DNA from: Massilia sp. Root351
GTDB taxonomy: Bacteria > Pseudomonadota > Gammaproteobacteria > Burkholderiales > Burkholderiaceae_D
Length of the DNA stretch: 64,000 nucleotides
Reading direction: 5' to 3'
Assembly (NCBI RefSeq): GCF_001425045.1
Contig: NZ_LMDJ01000003.1
Span: 197,276 to 261,275, forward strand
In this document: positions 42,662 to 51,405 of the stretch, in pieces
How the letters are laid out: each line of letters begins with the position of its first letter
Numbering within the stretch: the first letter of the stretch is position 1
Program-made: the position numbers and the translations under genes
Notes under the pieces: generated by a model
The model's input: only the letters and a program-made list of their open reading frames with translations
Database searches by the model: none
Told to the model about the DNA's origin: nothing

Positions 42662-43573
42662 TTATGCGCCAGCGCCGGCCTTCATCTGCAGGGCGCGCTC
42701 GTACAGCGCGTTTTTCTTGCGGCCGGTGATTTGCGCGGTGAGCGCGGCGGCCTGTTTGACGGGCAGCTCGGCCACCAGCAGGGCCAGGATACGCTCGGCT
42801 TCGGCGTCCTGCGCGTCCTCCGCTTCGGCCGCGCCTTCCAGCAGCACCACGTATTCGCCCTTCTCGCGGTGCGGGTCCGCGCCCAGCCAGGCCACGGCCT
42901 CGGACAGCGGGCAGCGGTGGATTTCTTCGAACAGCTTGGTCAGCTCGCGCGCGAACACCACCTGGCGCGTGGGCTCGAACGCTGCCGCCAGCGCAGCCGC
43001 GCATTCGACGATGCGGTGCGGCGCTTCGTAGAACACCATGGTGGCGGTGACGTTGCGCAGTTGCTGCAGCATGGTTTCGCGCTGCTTGGCTCTGGACGGC
43101 AGGAAACCGATGAAGTGGAACTGGTCGTTCAGCAGGCCGCTGGCGGAGATGGCCGTCACGGCCGCCGAGGCGCCGGGCAGCGGCACCACGCGCAGGCCGG
43201 CCGCGCGCACCGCGTCCACGATGCGCGCGCCGGGGTCGGACACGGCGGGCGTGCCGGCGTCCGACACCAGGGCGATGCGTTCACCCGCCTGCAGGCGCGC
43301 GACCAGCGTTTCGGCCGCTTCGCGCTCGTTGTGCTGGTGGGCGGCGATGAGCGGCTTGTGCAGGCCGAAGCGGGTCAGCAGCTGGGCGGTGTTGCGGGTG
43401 TCCTCGCAGGCCACCGCATCCACCAGGCTCAAAACATGCAACCCCCTCAGACTTATATCGGTGACATTACCGATCGGGGTCGCCACTACGTACAATGTTG
43501 CGATAGGATAGGTCTGGTTGGCTGTCTCGCCCAGTACGGGCAGGGTGGCGATGCTGGTTGCTTGGTCTGTCAT
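42662..43573 (-). CDS. rsmI: 16S rRNA (cytidine-1402-2'-O)-methyltransferase
   Basis: 303 residues. Tetrapyrrole-methylase fold: LYVVATPIGNVTDISLRGLHVL at about 27-48, then ACEDTRNTAQLLTRFGL, GERIALVSDAGTPAVSDPG (SAM pocket), PGASAAVTAISASGL, FIGFLPSR and FYEAPHRIVE, the complete RsmI signature set. It methylates C1402 of 16S rRNA. The first ~25 residues are unconserved but there is no better start. The start codon is 9 bp from that of lpoA on the other strand, the arrangement also seen in enterobacteria (yraL/yraM). Confidence 0.95.
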   Translation of the reverse strand: MTDQATSIATLPVLGETANQTYPIATLYVVATPIGNVTDISLRGLHVLSLVDAVACEDTRNTAQLLTRFGLHKPLIAAHQHNEREAAETLVARLQAGERIALVSDAGTPAVSDPGARIVDAVRAAGLRVVPLPGASAAVTAISASGLLNDQFHFIGFLPSRAKQRETMLQQLRNVTATMVFYEAPHRIVECAAALAAAFEPTRQVVFARELTKLFEEIHRCPLSEAVAWLGADPHREKGEYVVLLEGAAEAEDAQDAEAERILALLVAELPVKQAAALTAQITGRKKNALYERALQMKAGAGA

Positions 43574-43582
43574 GGAGGTTGG

Positions 43583-44920
43583 ATGCTGCCTATAAGAGTG
43601 AAAATGCTGCTGTTGTGCCTGGCAGCCGGTCTGACCAGCGCTTGCAGCACGCCTTGCGACGCGCCGGGCAAATTGTGCGCGCCTGTGACGTCAATTACAA
43701 GCCCGATGCCGCAACCGGCGCCCGCCGCGCCCCGGCCCGCGCCGGAACGCCCGCCGGAAGCGCCGCAGCCGGTCGTGGAAACTTTTGCCGTGGCCATGCC
43801 CGGCACGCAGACCGAATCGCCTGCCGCGCTGCCGGCCAGCGCCGGCGCGGACGCATCCGCCGCTGCTCCCAGCGCCACCGCAGGCGCGGCAGCCGATGCC
43901 GCTCCCGGCTACCGCATCGGCCTGATGCTGCCGCTGCGCTCCGAACCGCTGCGCGTGGCCGCCGAGGCCGTGCGCGACGGCTTCCTGGCCGCCTGGGAAC
44001 GCGACCGCGCGGGCATCGCCGTCACCGTGATCGAAACCGGCGACGCGGCGCAGGACGTGCTGGCCACTTACGGCACGGCGCTGGAGCAGCAGGACATGAT
44101 AGTCGGCCCGCTGGCCCGTTCGGCGGTCACCGCCGTGGCGGCCAGCCCGCTGGTGCAGAAACCCACCATCGCCCTCAACCACCCGGACGGACGCGGCGAA
44201 ACCACGCTGCCTGCGCAAATGCTGGTGATCGGCTTGTCGATCGAGGACGAGGCGCGCCAGGCCGCCAACTGGGCCGCGCGCGAGCAGCCTGGCGCCATCG
44301 CCTACATCCTGTCCAATCAGGCCCAGTACCAGCGCCGCAGCGCGAGCGCCTTCGCCGCGCAATGGCAGCGCCTGGGCCGCTCGGCCAAGACGGCGGAAAT
44401 GATGGTGCTGAACGGTTACCTGAGCGACGGCGAAATGGTGGCGCTGCGCGCGCGGCTGCAAAGCGAGCCGTCGGCGCTGGTGTTCGCCGCGCTGGACCCG
44501 GACCAGGCGCGCCAGCTGCGCGTGGCGCTGCAGGCGCCGCCGCTGGGCGAGATCGCGGTCTACGGCACCTCGTCGCTCAACCCTGGCAAGGCCAGGCAGC
44601 TGCCCGGCCCCGAGCTGGACGGCGTGCGCCTGCTGGACCTGCCATGGCAAATACAGCGCGACCACCCGGCGGTGATGGTCTATCCGCAAACGGTGGGCCG
44701 GGACGCGGACATGGAGCGCCTGTACGCGCTGGGCATCGACGCCTTCCGCATCGCGCACGAAATCGCCCGCAACGCGCAGCACAAGCAAAGCGCCGATTTC
44801 AAGCTGGATGGGGTGACCGGGCAGTTGAAGGTGCGCTTTGGCGACGGCCCGGCCGTGTTCGAGCGGCGCGTGCAGCCGGCGGTGTACAAGAACGGCGTGC
44901 CGCAACCGGTGCAGCCTTAG
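43583..44920 (+). CDS. lpoA: penicillin-binding-protein activator (LppC/LpoA family lipoprotein)
   Basis: 445 residues. Lipoprotein signal with LTSACST (lipobox). A Pro/Ala-rich linker covers about 35-105; the rest is a periplasmic-binding-protein-like domain typical of LpoA's C-terminal half (RIGLMLPLRSEPLRVAAEAVRDGFLAAW, MIVGPLARSAVTAVA, YGTSSLNPGKARQLPGPELDGVRLLDLPW, YALGIDAFRIAHEI). E. coli LpoA has an extra N-terminal TPR domain; here only the linker precedes the binding domain. It activates PBP1A from the outer membrane in E. coli. Ribosome site GGAGG. Confidence 0.9.
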   Translation: MLPIRVKMLLLCLAAGLTSACSTPCDAPGKLCAPVTSITSPMPQPAPAAPRPAPERPPEAPQPVVETFAVAMPGTQTESPAALPASAGADASAAAPSATAGAAADAAPGYRIGLMLPLRSEPLRVAAEAVRDGFLAAWERDRAGIAVTVIETGDAAQDVLATYGTALEQQDMIVGPLARSAVTAVAASPLVQKPTIALNHPDGRGETTLPAQMLVIGLSIEDEARQAANWAAREQPGAIAYILSNQAQYQRRSASAFAAQWQRLGRSAKTAEMMVLNGYLSDGEMVALRARLQSEPSALVFAALDPDQARQLRVALQAPPLGEIAVYGTSSLNPGKARQLPGPELDGVRLLDLPWQIQRDHPAVMVYPQTVGRDADMERLYALGIDAFRIAHEIARNAQHKQSADFKLDGVTGQLKVRFGDGPAVFERRVQPAVYKNGVPQPVQP

Positions 44921-44929
44921 GCCGGCGCC

Positions 44930-45286
44930 ATGCCCCTCACCACGCGGCAGCTGCAGGGCAACGCAGGCGAGGACGAGGCGCTGGCCCACTTGCAGCAGCA
45001 CGGCCTGGTACTGGTGGAGCGCAATTTCCGCTGCCAGGGCGGCGAGATCGACCTGATCATGCGCGACGGCAAGGGCCTGGTGTTCGTCGAAGTGCGCCAG
45101 CGGACCAGCCGCGGCTTCGGCGGCGCCGCCGCCAGCGTCACGCCGGCCAAGCAGCGCCGCCTGGTTCACGCCGCGCAGTTCTACCTGCTGCGCATGAAAC
45201 CGCTGCCGCCGTGCCGCTTCGACCTGGTGGCCATCGATGCCGGGAAGTTAAGCTGGCTCAAAAACGTGCTGGAGGCGGGTTCCTGA
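44930..45286 (+). CDS. yraN: YraN family nuclease-like protein
   Basis: 118 residues. UPF0102/YraN: GNAGEDEALAHLQQHGLVLVERNFRCQGGEIDLIMRDGKGLVFVEVRQRTSRGFGG carries the PD-(D/E)xK-like core (GGEIDLI and VFVEVR). Predicted Holliday-junction-resolvase-related fold with uncertain function. It lies 9 bp after lpoA, as in the E. coli yraM-yraN pair. Confidence 0.93.
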   Translation: MPLTTRQLQGNAGEDEALAHLQQHGLVLVERNFRCQGGEIDLIMRDGKGLVFVEVRQRTSRGFGGAAASVTPAKQRRLVHAAQFYLLRMKPLPPCRFDLVAIDAGKLSWLKNVLEAGS

Positions 45287-45348
45287 GCGCCCTGCTTGAT
45301 ATGTAAGCATTTTTAACAGCGCTTGTCCGGTCTGTCTCGCGACTGCAC

Positions 45349-45354
45349 TATAAT
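45349..45354 (+). promoter_or_regulatory. TATAAT -10 box 8 bp before diaA
   Basis: A consensus -10 hexamer ends eight bases before the diaA ATG. TTGTCC at 45323-45328 is the best -35 but the 20-bp spacer is long. Transcription from this -10 would start within a base or two of the ATG, and no ribosome-binding site is present between them. Confidence 0.5.
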
Positions 45355-45362
45355 CCCACACC

Positions 45363-45959
45363 ATGAATACTCAACGCATCCTCTCCCACTTCCACGAAAG
45401 TGCCGAAATCAAGATCCAGTCCGCGACCGTGCTGGCGCAGCCGATCGGGCAGGCTATTGAACTGATGTTTTCGGCTTTGTCCAACGGTAACAAGATCTTG
45501 GCCTGCGGCAATGGCGGCTCGGCTGCCGACGCGCAGCATTTCGCCGCCGAGCTGGTGGGACGCTTCGAACGCGAGCGCTTCCCGCTGCCGGCCATTTCGC
45601 TGGCCACCGACACCTCCATCCTGACGGCGGTGGCGAACGACTACAGCTACCGCGAGATCTTCTCGAAGCAGGTGCAGGCGTTCGGCCAGGCCGGCGACAT
45701 CCTGCTGGCCATTTCCACGTCCGGCAACTCGGCCAACGTGATGGCGGCCATCGAAGCGGCGCTGGAACGCGAAATGCGCGTGATCGCCATGACCGGCAAG
45801 GGCGGCGGCGCCATCGGCAAAATGCTGACCGACGCCGACGTGCACATCTGCGTACCGGCCGACCGTACCGCCCGCATCCAGGAAGTCCACCTGGTGACCA
45901 TACATGCTTTGTGCGACGGCATCGACGTCGCGCTATTTGGAGGAGATGTGAATGAGTAA
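45363..45959 (+). CDS. diaA: DnaA initiator-associating protein / SIS-fold phosphosugar isomerase-like
   Basis: 198 residues. SIS domain similar to Gmh[29 protein letters not shown], then [44 protein letters not shown] and [14 protein letters not shown]. DiaA stimulates assembly of DnaA at oriC; GmhA makes heptose 7-phosphate. Synteny with yraN and dolP supports DiaA, but the GmhA catalytic residues are largely kept, so the distinction is not firm. The next gene overlaps its 3' end by 8 bp. Confidence 0.85.
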   Translation: MNTQRILSHFHESAEIKIQSATVLAQPIGQAIELMFSALSNGNKILACGNGGSAADAQHFAAELVGRFERERFPLPAISLATDTSILTAVANDYSYREIFSKQVQAFGQAGDILLAISTSGNSANVMAAIEAALEREMRVIAMTGKGGGAIGKMLTDADVHICVPADRTARIQEVHLVTIHALCDGIDVALFGGDVNE

Positions 45960-46575
45960 AGCCGGCACCGTAGTTCGCCGCGTGGTATTTGGCGCTGTCC
46001 TGCTGTCGTCGCTGTCCGCCTGCGTTCCGCTGGTGGTGGGCGGCGCCGTGGGCGGCACCCTGGCCGCATCCGACCGCCGCACTTTCGGCGCACAAACCGA
46101 AGACAAGGCCATCGCCGTCAAGACCGAAGTCAAGCTGCCCAACCTGGTGGGCGACGCCGGCCATGTGAACGTGGCCAGCTTCAACCGCCGCGTGCTGCTG
46201 ACCGGCGAAGTGCGCGACCAGGCCATGAAGGACAACGTGGAACGCGAAGTACGCGCCATCGAAGGCGTGCTGTCGGTCACCAACGAGCTGGAAATCGCCG
46301 GTCCGGCCAGCTACACCTCGCGCTCGAACGACGCCCTCATCACGACCAAGGTGAAAGCCAGCCTGGTGGACATGAAAGACATCTCGGCCAACTCCTTCAA
46401 GGTGGTCACCGAGCGCGGCAACGTCTACCTGATGGGCCGCGTGACGCAGCGCGAAGGCACCATCGCGGCCGACGTGGCGCGCGGCGTGAGCGGCGTCTAC
46501 AAGGTGGTCAAGGTTTTCGAGTATATTACTGAAGAAGAATGGAAACAGTACCAGCCTAAACCTGCCGCCAACTGA
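45952..46575 (+). CDS. dolP: BON-domain outer-membrane lipoprotein
   Basis: 207 residues. Lipobox in LSSLSACVP. Two BON domains at about 50-115 ([15 protein letters not shown]...[18 protein letters not shown], then [12 protein letters not shown]) and about 125-195 ([44 protein letters not shown]). DolP (YraP) supports outer-membrane integrity and septal amidase activation in E. coli. Overlaps diaA by 8 bp. The downstream TlpA-like gene starts 2 bp later. Confidence 0.93.
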   Translation: MSKAGTVVRRVVFGAVLLSSLSACVPLVVGGAVGGTLAASDRRTFGAQTEDKAIAVKTEVKLPNLVGDAGHVNVASFNRRVLLTGEVRDQAMKDNVEREVRAIEGVLSVTNELEIAGPASYTSRSNDALITTKVKASLVDMKDISANSFKVVTERGNVYLMGRVTQREGTIAADVARGVSGVYKVVKVFEYITEEEWKQYQPKPAAN

Positions 46576-46577
46576 TC

Positions 46578-47087
46578 ATGTCCTCCTCCACCGCCTGGAT
46601 CAAACCCGCCCTGGCCGCCGCTGTCATCGCCGGCCTGGGAGTGACCGCTTACTTTTCGCTGAACCAGCACAGCAGTGCGCCGGATGTGACTTTCCTCGGC
46701 ATCAAAGGCGAGCAGATCACGCCGGCCAGCTTGCGCGGCAAGGTGGTGATGGTGAACTTCTGGGCCACCTCCTGCGCCACCTGCGTCAAGGAAATGCCGC
46801 AGATGGTGGACACGTACAACAAGTACAAGGACAAGGGCCTGGAGTTCGTGGCGGTGGCGATGAAGGAAGATCCGCCCAGTTACGTGCTGAACTTCGCGGA
46901 AACGCGGCAGTTGCCGTTCAAGGTGGCGCTGGACGTGAAGGGCGACGCGGCCAAGGCCTACGGCAACGTGGCCATGACGCCCACCACCTTCGTCATCGAC
47001 AAGGAAGGCCGCATCATCAAGCGCTACGTGGGCGAGCCGGAATTCCCGGCGCTGCACAAGCTGCTTGAAAAAGCGCTGCAGGGTTAA
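46578..47087 (+). CDS. TlpA-like membrane-anchored thioredoxin
   Basis: 169 residues. N-terminal membrane anchor (about 9-24), then a thioredoxin fold with the redox motif WATSCATCVKEMP (CATC) and the cis-Pro MTPTTFVIDKEGRI. Periplasmic TlpA/ResA-type proteins reduce disulfides, for example in cytochrome c maturation. Appended to the rsmI-dolP block with a 2-bp gap after dolP. The CATC site (instead of CxPC) suggests a distinct redox potential; the partner is unknown. Confidence 0.9.
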   Translation: MSSSTAWIKPALAAAVIAGLGVTAYFSLNQHSSAPDVTFLGIKGEQITPASLRGKVVMVNFWATSCATCVKEMPQMVDTYNKYKDKGLEFVAVAMKEDPPSYVLNFAETRQLPFKVALDVKGDAAKAYGNVAMTPTTFVIDKEGRIIKRYVGEPEFPALHKLLEKALQG

Positions 47088-47090
47088 AAA

Positions 47091-47119
47091 GAGGACGCCG
47101 CCGGCGTCCTTTTCGTTTT
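47091..47119. terminator. rho-independent terminator between tlpA-like and globin-fusion genes
   Basis: AGGACGCCGCCGGCGTCCT followed by TTTTCGTTTT, with a short A-run on the left, so it may act in both directions between two convergent genes. It overlaps the last codons of the minus-strand gene. Confidence 0.85.
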
Positions 47120-48431
47120 AGAAGCCGGTTTGCACCGACAGGTACCAGCCCTTCTGCTTTTTCTTGTTGAACACCGTGATCTCGCCCAGGTTGGCGTAGG
47201 CCGCCGTGACGGACATGTTGCGGGTCGGGAACCAGGCTACAAAAGCGTCCCAGTAGGCTTTTTCCGGGTCCACGCCCAGATTGTGCGGCTTGCGGCGGTA
47301 CTCGGCGCCGAGCGCCAGCTTGCGGTTGATCAGGTAGGCCACCGACGCTTCCGGCATGATCCTGGCATGGTCGCCCTGGTCGCCGCCGAAGCCGAGTATG
47401 CCCATCTGGTTGGCCTTGGTGGCGCGCAAGGTGGCATTGACCAGCAGGCTCTGCTCGAACAGCACCTTGGTGGCGGCCACGTAGTAGTCGTAGCCGCTGT
47501 CATCCCTGGCGCCCAGCTGGGTCACATTGGTGACGCCCAGCGCGCCCAGGCCGCCGACGCCCTTGTTTTTCTTGTACATGATGCCCGCCGCCACCTGCGG
47601 CAGCCAGGAGTCCTGCTCGTAGACCGCGTCGCCCATCAGGCGCACCTTCAGCCCGACGATGTCCTGCTTGATGCGCAAGTCGTGCAGCGGCGCCAGGTCG
47701 CCCTTGAAGTCCTGGCGCGCCAGCGACAGCTCCAGCCGGTCGCCGATGCCGATCGCCACGCCGTAGGCGCCCAGCGAATAGTCCTGCGTTTTCACCTGCG
47801 TGTAGTGGGCATTGGCGCCCCAGCTGTCGCGCGAGCCGTAGCCGGTGATCAGCGCCCACGGCGTGATGCCGCCGCCACCGGCGCCTTCGAGCTGGCTCAC
47901 GCCGCCGGTAGCCAGGAATTTGCCCATGTCCGGCCGGGCGCCCAGCTGCACACCCGGCGAGGACGTCACGATATCGCGCTGCATCGGCGCCAGCTTGGCG
48001 ATCAGCTTGTTCGACACGCTGGTGGCCACGCCGTGCTGTTCCATGGCGATCTGCAGATCCTCGGCCAGCGCGTTGAACTGCGCGTTGCTGATCTTCAGGT
48101 CGATATGGACCGACTTCATGTCGCGCACCGTGCCCACGCCGTCCATGGTCTTGTCGCGGTATTTGCCGGTGTACTTGCACGGGCCGCCCGCGAACTCGCA
48201 GAACTGCTCCTGCAGGCGCAGGTTCAGCTGCGGAATGTCGAAATCGTCGAACGACGCCTTGATGCGGGGGTCGGCCAGCACCAGCGCGACAAAGGTATCG
48301 GTGATCTTCTTGATCCCTTCCTGGCCGCCCAGCCCCCGGTAGGTGGCATCGTCGTTGTACGGAGTCTGCGCGCAGGCAAGCGAGGACGCCAGCAGCAGGC
48401 CGAGCGTTGCGGTACGGGCGGCTTCGATCAT
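47118..48431 (-). CDS. exported truncated haemoglobin fused to a DUF3034 outer-membrane barrel
   Basis: 437 residues from the ATG at 48431 (AAGGA upstream). Signal peptide at about 1-21 (LGLLLASSLACA|QT). Residues ~30-155 are a group-1 truncated globin: YRGLGGQEGIKKITDTF, VLADPRIKASF, a GGPCKYTGK segment matching GGPxxYTG of TrHbN, MKSVHIDLKISNAQF with the proximal (F8) His109, and LAPMQRDIV. The B10 position appears to be Val rather than Tyr. Residues ~165-437 match DUF3034 barrels (GKFLATGGVSQLEGAGGGGITPWALITGYGSRDS...YLSVQTGF, ending in an aromatic as barrels do). One uninterrupted frame joins both. Cys78 and Cys85 flank the globin GGP loop and could form a disulfide. Such domains are normally separate proteins; see findings. 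Confidence 0.85.
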   Translation of the reverse strand: MIEAARTATLGLLLASSLACAQTPYNDDATYRGLGGQEGIKKITDTFVALVLADPRIKASFDDFDIPQLNLRLQEQFCEFAGGPCKYTGKYRDKTMDGVGTVRDMKSVHIDLKISNAQFNALAEDLQIAMEQHGVATSVSNKLIAKLAPMQRDIVTSSPGVQLGARPDMGKFLATGGVSQLEGAGGGGITPWALITGYGSRDSWGANAHYTQVKTQDYSLGAYGVAIGIGDRLELSLARQDFKGDLAPLHDLRIKQDIVGLKVRLMGDAVYEQDSWLPQVAAGIMYKKNKGVGGLGALGVTNVTQLGARDDSGYDYYVAATKVLFEQSLLVNATLRATKANQMGILGFGGDQGDHARIMPEASVAYLINRKLALGAEYRRKPHNLGVDPEKAYWDAFVAWFPTRNMSVTAAYANLGEITVFNKKKQKGWYLSVQTGF

Positions 48432-48448
48432 GAGCAATCCTTAGCGCC

Positions 48449-48871
48449 TTACTTCGGATACAGGATCATCTGCGTGCAGCGGAACATGGCGATGGTCTTG
48501 CCCGTATCCTTGTGCACCACGGTGGCGTCCCAGACCTGGGTGGTGCGGCCCATGTGCGCCACCTTGGCGGTGACGGCAACGACGCCCTCGCGCGCGGTGC
48601 CGAGATGGTTGGACTTCAGTTCCAGCGTGGTGAAATTGGCCGCACCTTCCGGCAGGCTGGCGATGCAGCCGTAGCCGCAGGCGGTATCGGCCAGGGTGAC
48701 CACGGTGCCGGCGTGCAGGTAGCCGTTCGGCGCCAGGTGGTGGGGCGCCACCGTCAGTTCAGCGCTGGCCTCGCCCGGGGCGATGGCCGTGAAGTGGATG
48801 CCCATGTGCCCTGGCAGTTTGCCTTCGCTGCGTTCGTTGAACTGTTCGATGCTGAATTTCGGTGCGTTCAT
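48449..48871 (-). CDS. PaaI-type hotdog thioesterase
   Basis: 140 residues from the ATG at 48871 (GGAACAAC upstream); 48883 is the alternative. Hotdog fold: PGHMGIHFTAIAPGEASAELTVAPHHLAPNGYLHAGTVVTLADTACGYG with the HAGT signature and NG at the active site, then NFTTLELKSNHLGTAREG and a VVHKDTGKTIAMFRCTQ strand. It hydrolyses an acyl-CoA; the acyl group is unknown. It lies 18 bp upstream of the globin-fusion gene on the same strand, so the two may share a transcript. Confidence 0.88.
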   Translation of the reverse strand: MNAPKFSIEQFNERSEGKLPGHMGIHFTAIAPGEASAELTVAPHHLAPNGYLHAGTVVTLADTACGYGCIASLPEGAANFTTLELKSNHLGTAREGVVAVTAKVAHMGRTTQVWDATVVHKDTGKTIAMFRCTQMILYPK

Positions 48872-49002
48872 GCGTTGTTCCATTCACTTTGTCTTAGACG
48901 AATCATAGAGAAGCGCCGCCGGATTGTCGCTATTTTTACTGTTCACGACGGCGTTTGCGTTCATATTGGAGCCTGGCCCACAACAGTATTCTATTGCTAT
49001 TC

Positions 49003-50046
49003 ATGGACAGTCCGCTTGCTCCCTCTCCCGGCGCGATCGCCGTCTTCGGCGCCGGCTCGATCGGCGCCTACGTCGGCGGCGCGCTGCTGGGCGCGGGCGC
49101 CAATGTGACTTTGCTGGGGCGGGCGCGCATGCGCCAGCGCATCGCCGCGCACGGCCTGCAGCTGACCGACCTGCATGGCCGCGCTTTAAGACTGGACGGC
49201 GCGCGCATACCCTACACGGACGATGCCGCCGCGCTGGCTGGCGCCGCGCTGATCCTGGTGACGGTGAAAAGCGCGGACACAGCAGCGGCAGCCGAGGCCA
49301 TCCGTGTGCATGCGGGGCCCGGCGCACTGGTACTCAGCCTGCAGAACGGCGTCGGCAATGCGGACACGCTGCGCCGCATCCTGCCCGGCTGGACGGTACT
49401 CGGCGGCATGGTGCCCTTCAACGTGGTGCAAATGCCCGATGGCCGCCTGCACCGGGGCACGGCGGGCGAACTGATGGCGGAGGCATCGCCCGCGCTGCAG
49501 CCGTGGCTGGCCGCGTTCGCAGCGGCGCAGCTGCCGGTCACCGAATGTGCGGATTTCGCGTCCATCCAGTGGGGCAAGCTGCTCATCAACCTGAACAATT
49601 CCGTGAACGCGCTGTCCGGCGTGCCGCTGGTGCAGCAGCTGCGCCAGCGCGGCTACCGGCGCTCGCTGGCACTGATGGTGGACGAGGGCCGCGCGGTGCT
49701 GGCCAGGGCGGGCATCAAGCCGGCCAAGGTGGTCAGCGTCGGCCCGCGCGCGTTCTCGCTGATCCTGCGGCTGCCGGACGCGCTGTTCACGCGGGTGGCG
49801 GCGTCCATGCTGAAGATAGACCCGGAAGCGCGTTCATCGATGTGGGAAGACTTGCAGGCCGGCCGCAAGACCGAAGTGCACTACCTGAACGGCGCCATCA
49901 CGGCGCTGGCGGCCTCGCTGGGCATGGATGCGCCCGTCAACCGCCGCATGACGGAACTGGTGACGGCTGCGGAAGAGGGCAAACAGGGCACGCTCGGCGC
50001 CGCAGACATGTTCAAGATATTGTCCTCGACGGCAGACACGCACTAG
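49003..50046 (+). CDS. panE: 2-dehydropantoate 2-reductase
   Basis: 347 residues from MDSPLAPS; the longer start at 48955 adds a hydrophobic unconserved stretch. Rossmann motif IAVFGAGSIGAYVGGALLGAG, then LVTVKSADTAAAAE, LSLQNGVGNAD, the catalytic Lys in FASIQWGKLLINLNNSVNAL and SSMWEDLQAGRKTEVHYLNGAI. It reduces ketopantoate to pantoate for coenzyme A. No clear ribosome site precedes it. Its stop overlaps a small minus-strand ORF. Confidence 0.92.
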   Translation: MDSPLAPSPGAIAVFGAGSIGAYVGGALLGAGANVTLLGRARMRQRIAAHGLQLTDLHGRALRLDGARIPYTDDAAALAGAALILVTVKSADTAAAAEAIRVHAGPGALVLSLQNGVGNADTLRRILPGWTVLGGMVPFNVVQMPDGRLHRGTAGELMAEASPALQPWLAAFAAAQLPVTECADFASIQWGKLLINLNNSVNALSGVPLVQQLRQRGYRRSLALMVDEGRAVLARAGIKPAKVVSVGPRAFSLILRLPDALFTRVAASMLKIDPEARSSMWEDLQAGRKTEVHYLNGAITALAASLGMDAPVNRRMTELVTAAEEGKQGTLGAADMFKILSSTADTH

Positions 50047-50147
50047 CTCTGCCAGGACTGCGCGATAGGTGCGGAAAGTGATTTGCACTCGCCAGTAACG
50101 GAGCCATCCTTTAAAAACACCGGTCCATCGGCGAGGTAGAGCGGCAT
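50043..50147 (-). other. small unidentified ORF below the ung remnant
   Basis: An ATG-started frame of 34 residues (MPLYLADGPVFLKDGSVTGE onward, ending SWQS) that stops inside the panE stop region. The frame is open further upstream without an ATG. It may be the tail of a gene joined to ung by deletion, or chance. I do not recognise it. Confidence 0.3.
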
Positions 50148-50169
50148 TTTGCGGCCAACCGTGCCGGGT

Positions 50170-50405
50170 TCACTCAGGCTGCGTAGAAGCCCGGCATGTG
50201 TAGGGGGCCTGGCCCAGGATGAGCAGTTTGACGTCGTCGAATGGCGTCAGGCCGACGGCGCGCAAGATGTCGCGGCCGGGCGGGCAGCAGTGGCCCGCCG
50301 CGTACTCTTCCTTCACGAAGGCGGTCAGCGAGGACCAGTACGGCTGCCCGAACCGGTCCTGCAGCTGCAGCTTCCAGGACGGTTCGATGCGCACCTGCGC
50401 CAGGC
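50170..50405 (-). pseudogene. ung: uracil-DNA glycosylase relic (N-terminal part only)
   Basis: Directly downstream of lipA on the same strand, one frame reads [62 protein letters not shown], the first ~70 residues of Ung. At the catalytic GQDPYH motif the frame reads GQAPYTC. Comparison with the normal codons shows an A-to-C change (Asp to Ala) and a missing C that shifts the frame; in the shifted frame HMPG continues the Ung sequence for four residues, and then homology ends. About 150 C-terminal residues are gone. The catalytic Asp and His are both lost, so it cannot be active. A working ung must lie elsewhere. Confidence 0.85.
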
Positions 50406-51401
50406 TTACACGGCTTCCAGCACGTTGTGCGCCTGTTCGTCGGCGTGGTACGAGGAACGCACCATGGCGCCCACGGCGGCGTGCTTGAAGCCCATCTTGT
50501 AGGCCTCTTCCTCGAACATCTTGAACACGTCCGGGTGCACGTAGCGGCGCACCGGCAGGTGGCTGTTGGACGGCGCCAGGTACTGGCCGATGGTCAGCAT
50601 GTCGATGTCGTGCTCGCGCATGTCGCGCATCACCTGCAGGATTTCCTCGTCGGTCTCGCCCAGGCCCACCATGATGCCGGACTTGGTCTTCACGCCGGGG
50701 TACATGGCCTTGAAGTCTTTCAGCAGCTTCAGCGAATGCATATAGTCCGAACCCGGACGCGCTTCCTTGTACAGGCGCGGCACGGTTTCCAGGTTGTGGT
50801 TCATCACGTCCGGCAGGCCGTTGGCGAAGATGTCGAGCGCCTTTTGCAGGCGGCCGCGGAAGTCCGGCACCAGTACTTCGATCTGCGTCTTCGGCGACAG
50901 TTCCTTGGTCTTGGTGATGCACTCGACAAAGTGCTGGGCGCCGCCGTCGCGCAGGTCGTCGCGGTCCACCGAGGTGATCACCACGTAGCTCAGGCGCAGC
51001 TTGGCGATGGTGTTGGCCAGGTTTTGCGGCTCGTCGACGTCCAGCGGGTCCGGGCGGCCGTGGCCGACGTCGCAGAACGGGCAGCGGCGCGTGCACTTGT
51101 CGCCCATGATCATGAAAGTGGCCGTGCCCTTGCCGAAGCATTCGCCGATGTTGGGGCAGCTCGCCTCTTCGCACACGGTGACCAGCTTGTTCTCGCGCAG
51201 GATCTCTTTGATCTCGTAGAAGCGGGTGTTCGCCGAGGCGGCCTTGACGCGGATCCAGTCCGGCTTTTTCAGGCGCTCGATCTGCTCGATCGGCGTGATC
51301 TTGATCGGAATGCGCGAGGTCTTGCTGGCGCCTTTTTGCTTTTCGCTAGCGTTGTAAGCTGGGGCGGCGGGGGCGGTGCTGGAAGGGGTCTCGGTGGTCA
51401 T
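50406..51401 (-). CDS. lipA: lipoyl synthase (radical SAM)
   Basis: 331 residues from MTTETPSS. N-terminal Cys cluster [13 protein letters not shown] and the radical-SAM motif [23 protein letters not shown] (CxxxCxxC), then [50 protein letters not shown] and the final RSSYHADEQ. It inserts two sulfur atoms into octanoyl domains. lipB ends four bases upstream. The Ala/Ser/Pro-rich first ~20 residues are unconserved. Confidence 0.96.
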   Translation of the reverse strand: MTTETPSSTAPAAPAYNASEKQKGASKTSRIPIKITPIEQIERLKKPDWIRVKAASANTRFYEIKEILRENKLVTVCEEASCPNIGECFGKGTATFMIMGDKCTRRCPFCDVGHGRPDPLDVDEPQNLANTIAKLRLSYVVITSVDRDDLRDGGAQHFVECITKTKELSPKTQIEVLVPDFRGRLQKALDIFANGLPDVMNHNLETVPRLYKEARPGSDYMHSLKLLKDFKAMYPGVKTKSGIMVGLGETDEEILQVMRDMREHDIDMLTIGQYLAPSNSHLPVRRYVHPDVFKMFEEEAYKMGFKHAAVGAMVRSSYHADEQAHNVLEAV

Positions 51402-51405
51402 AGGC

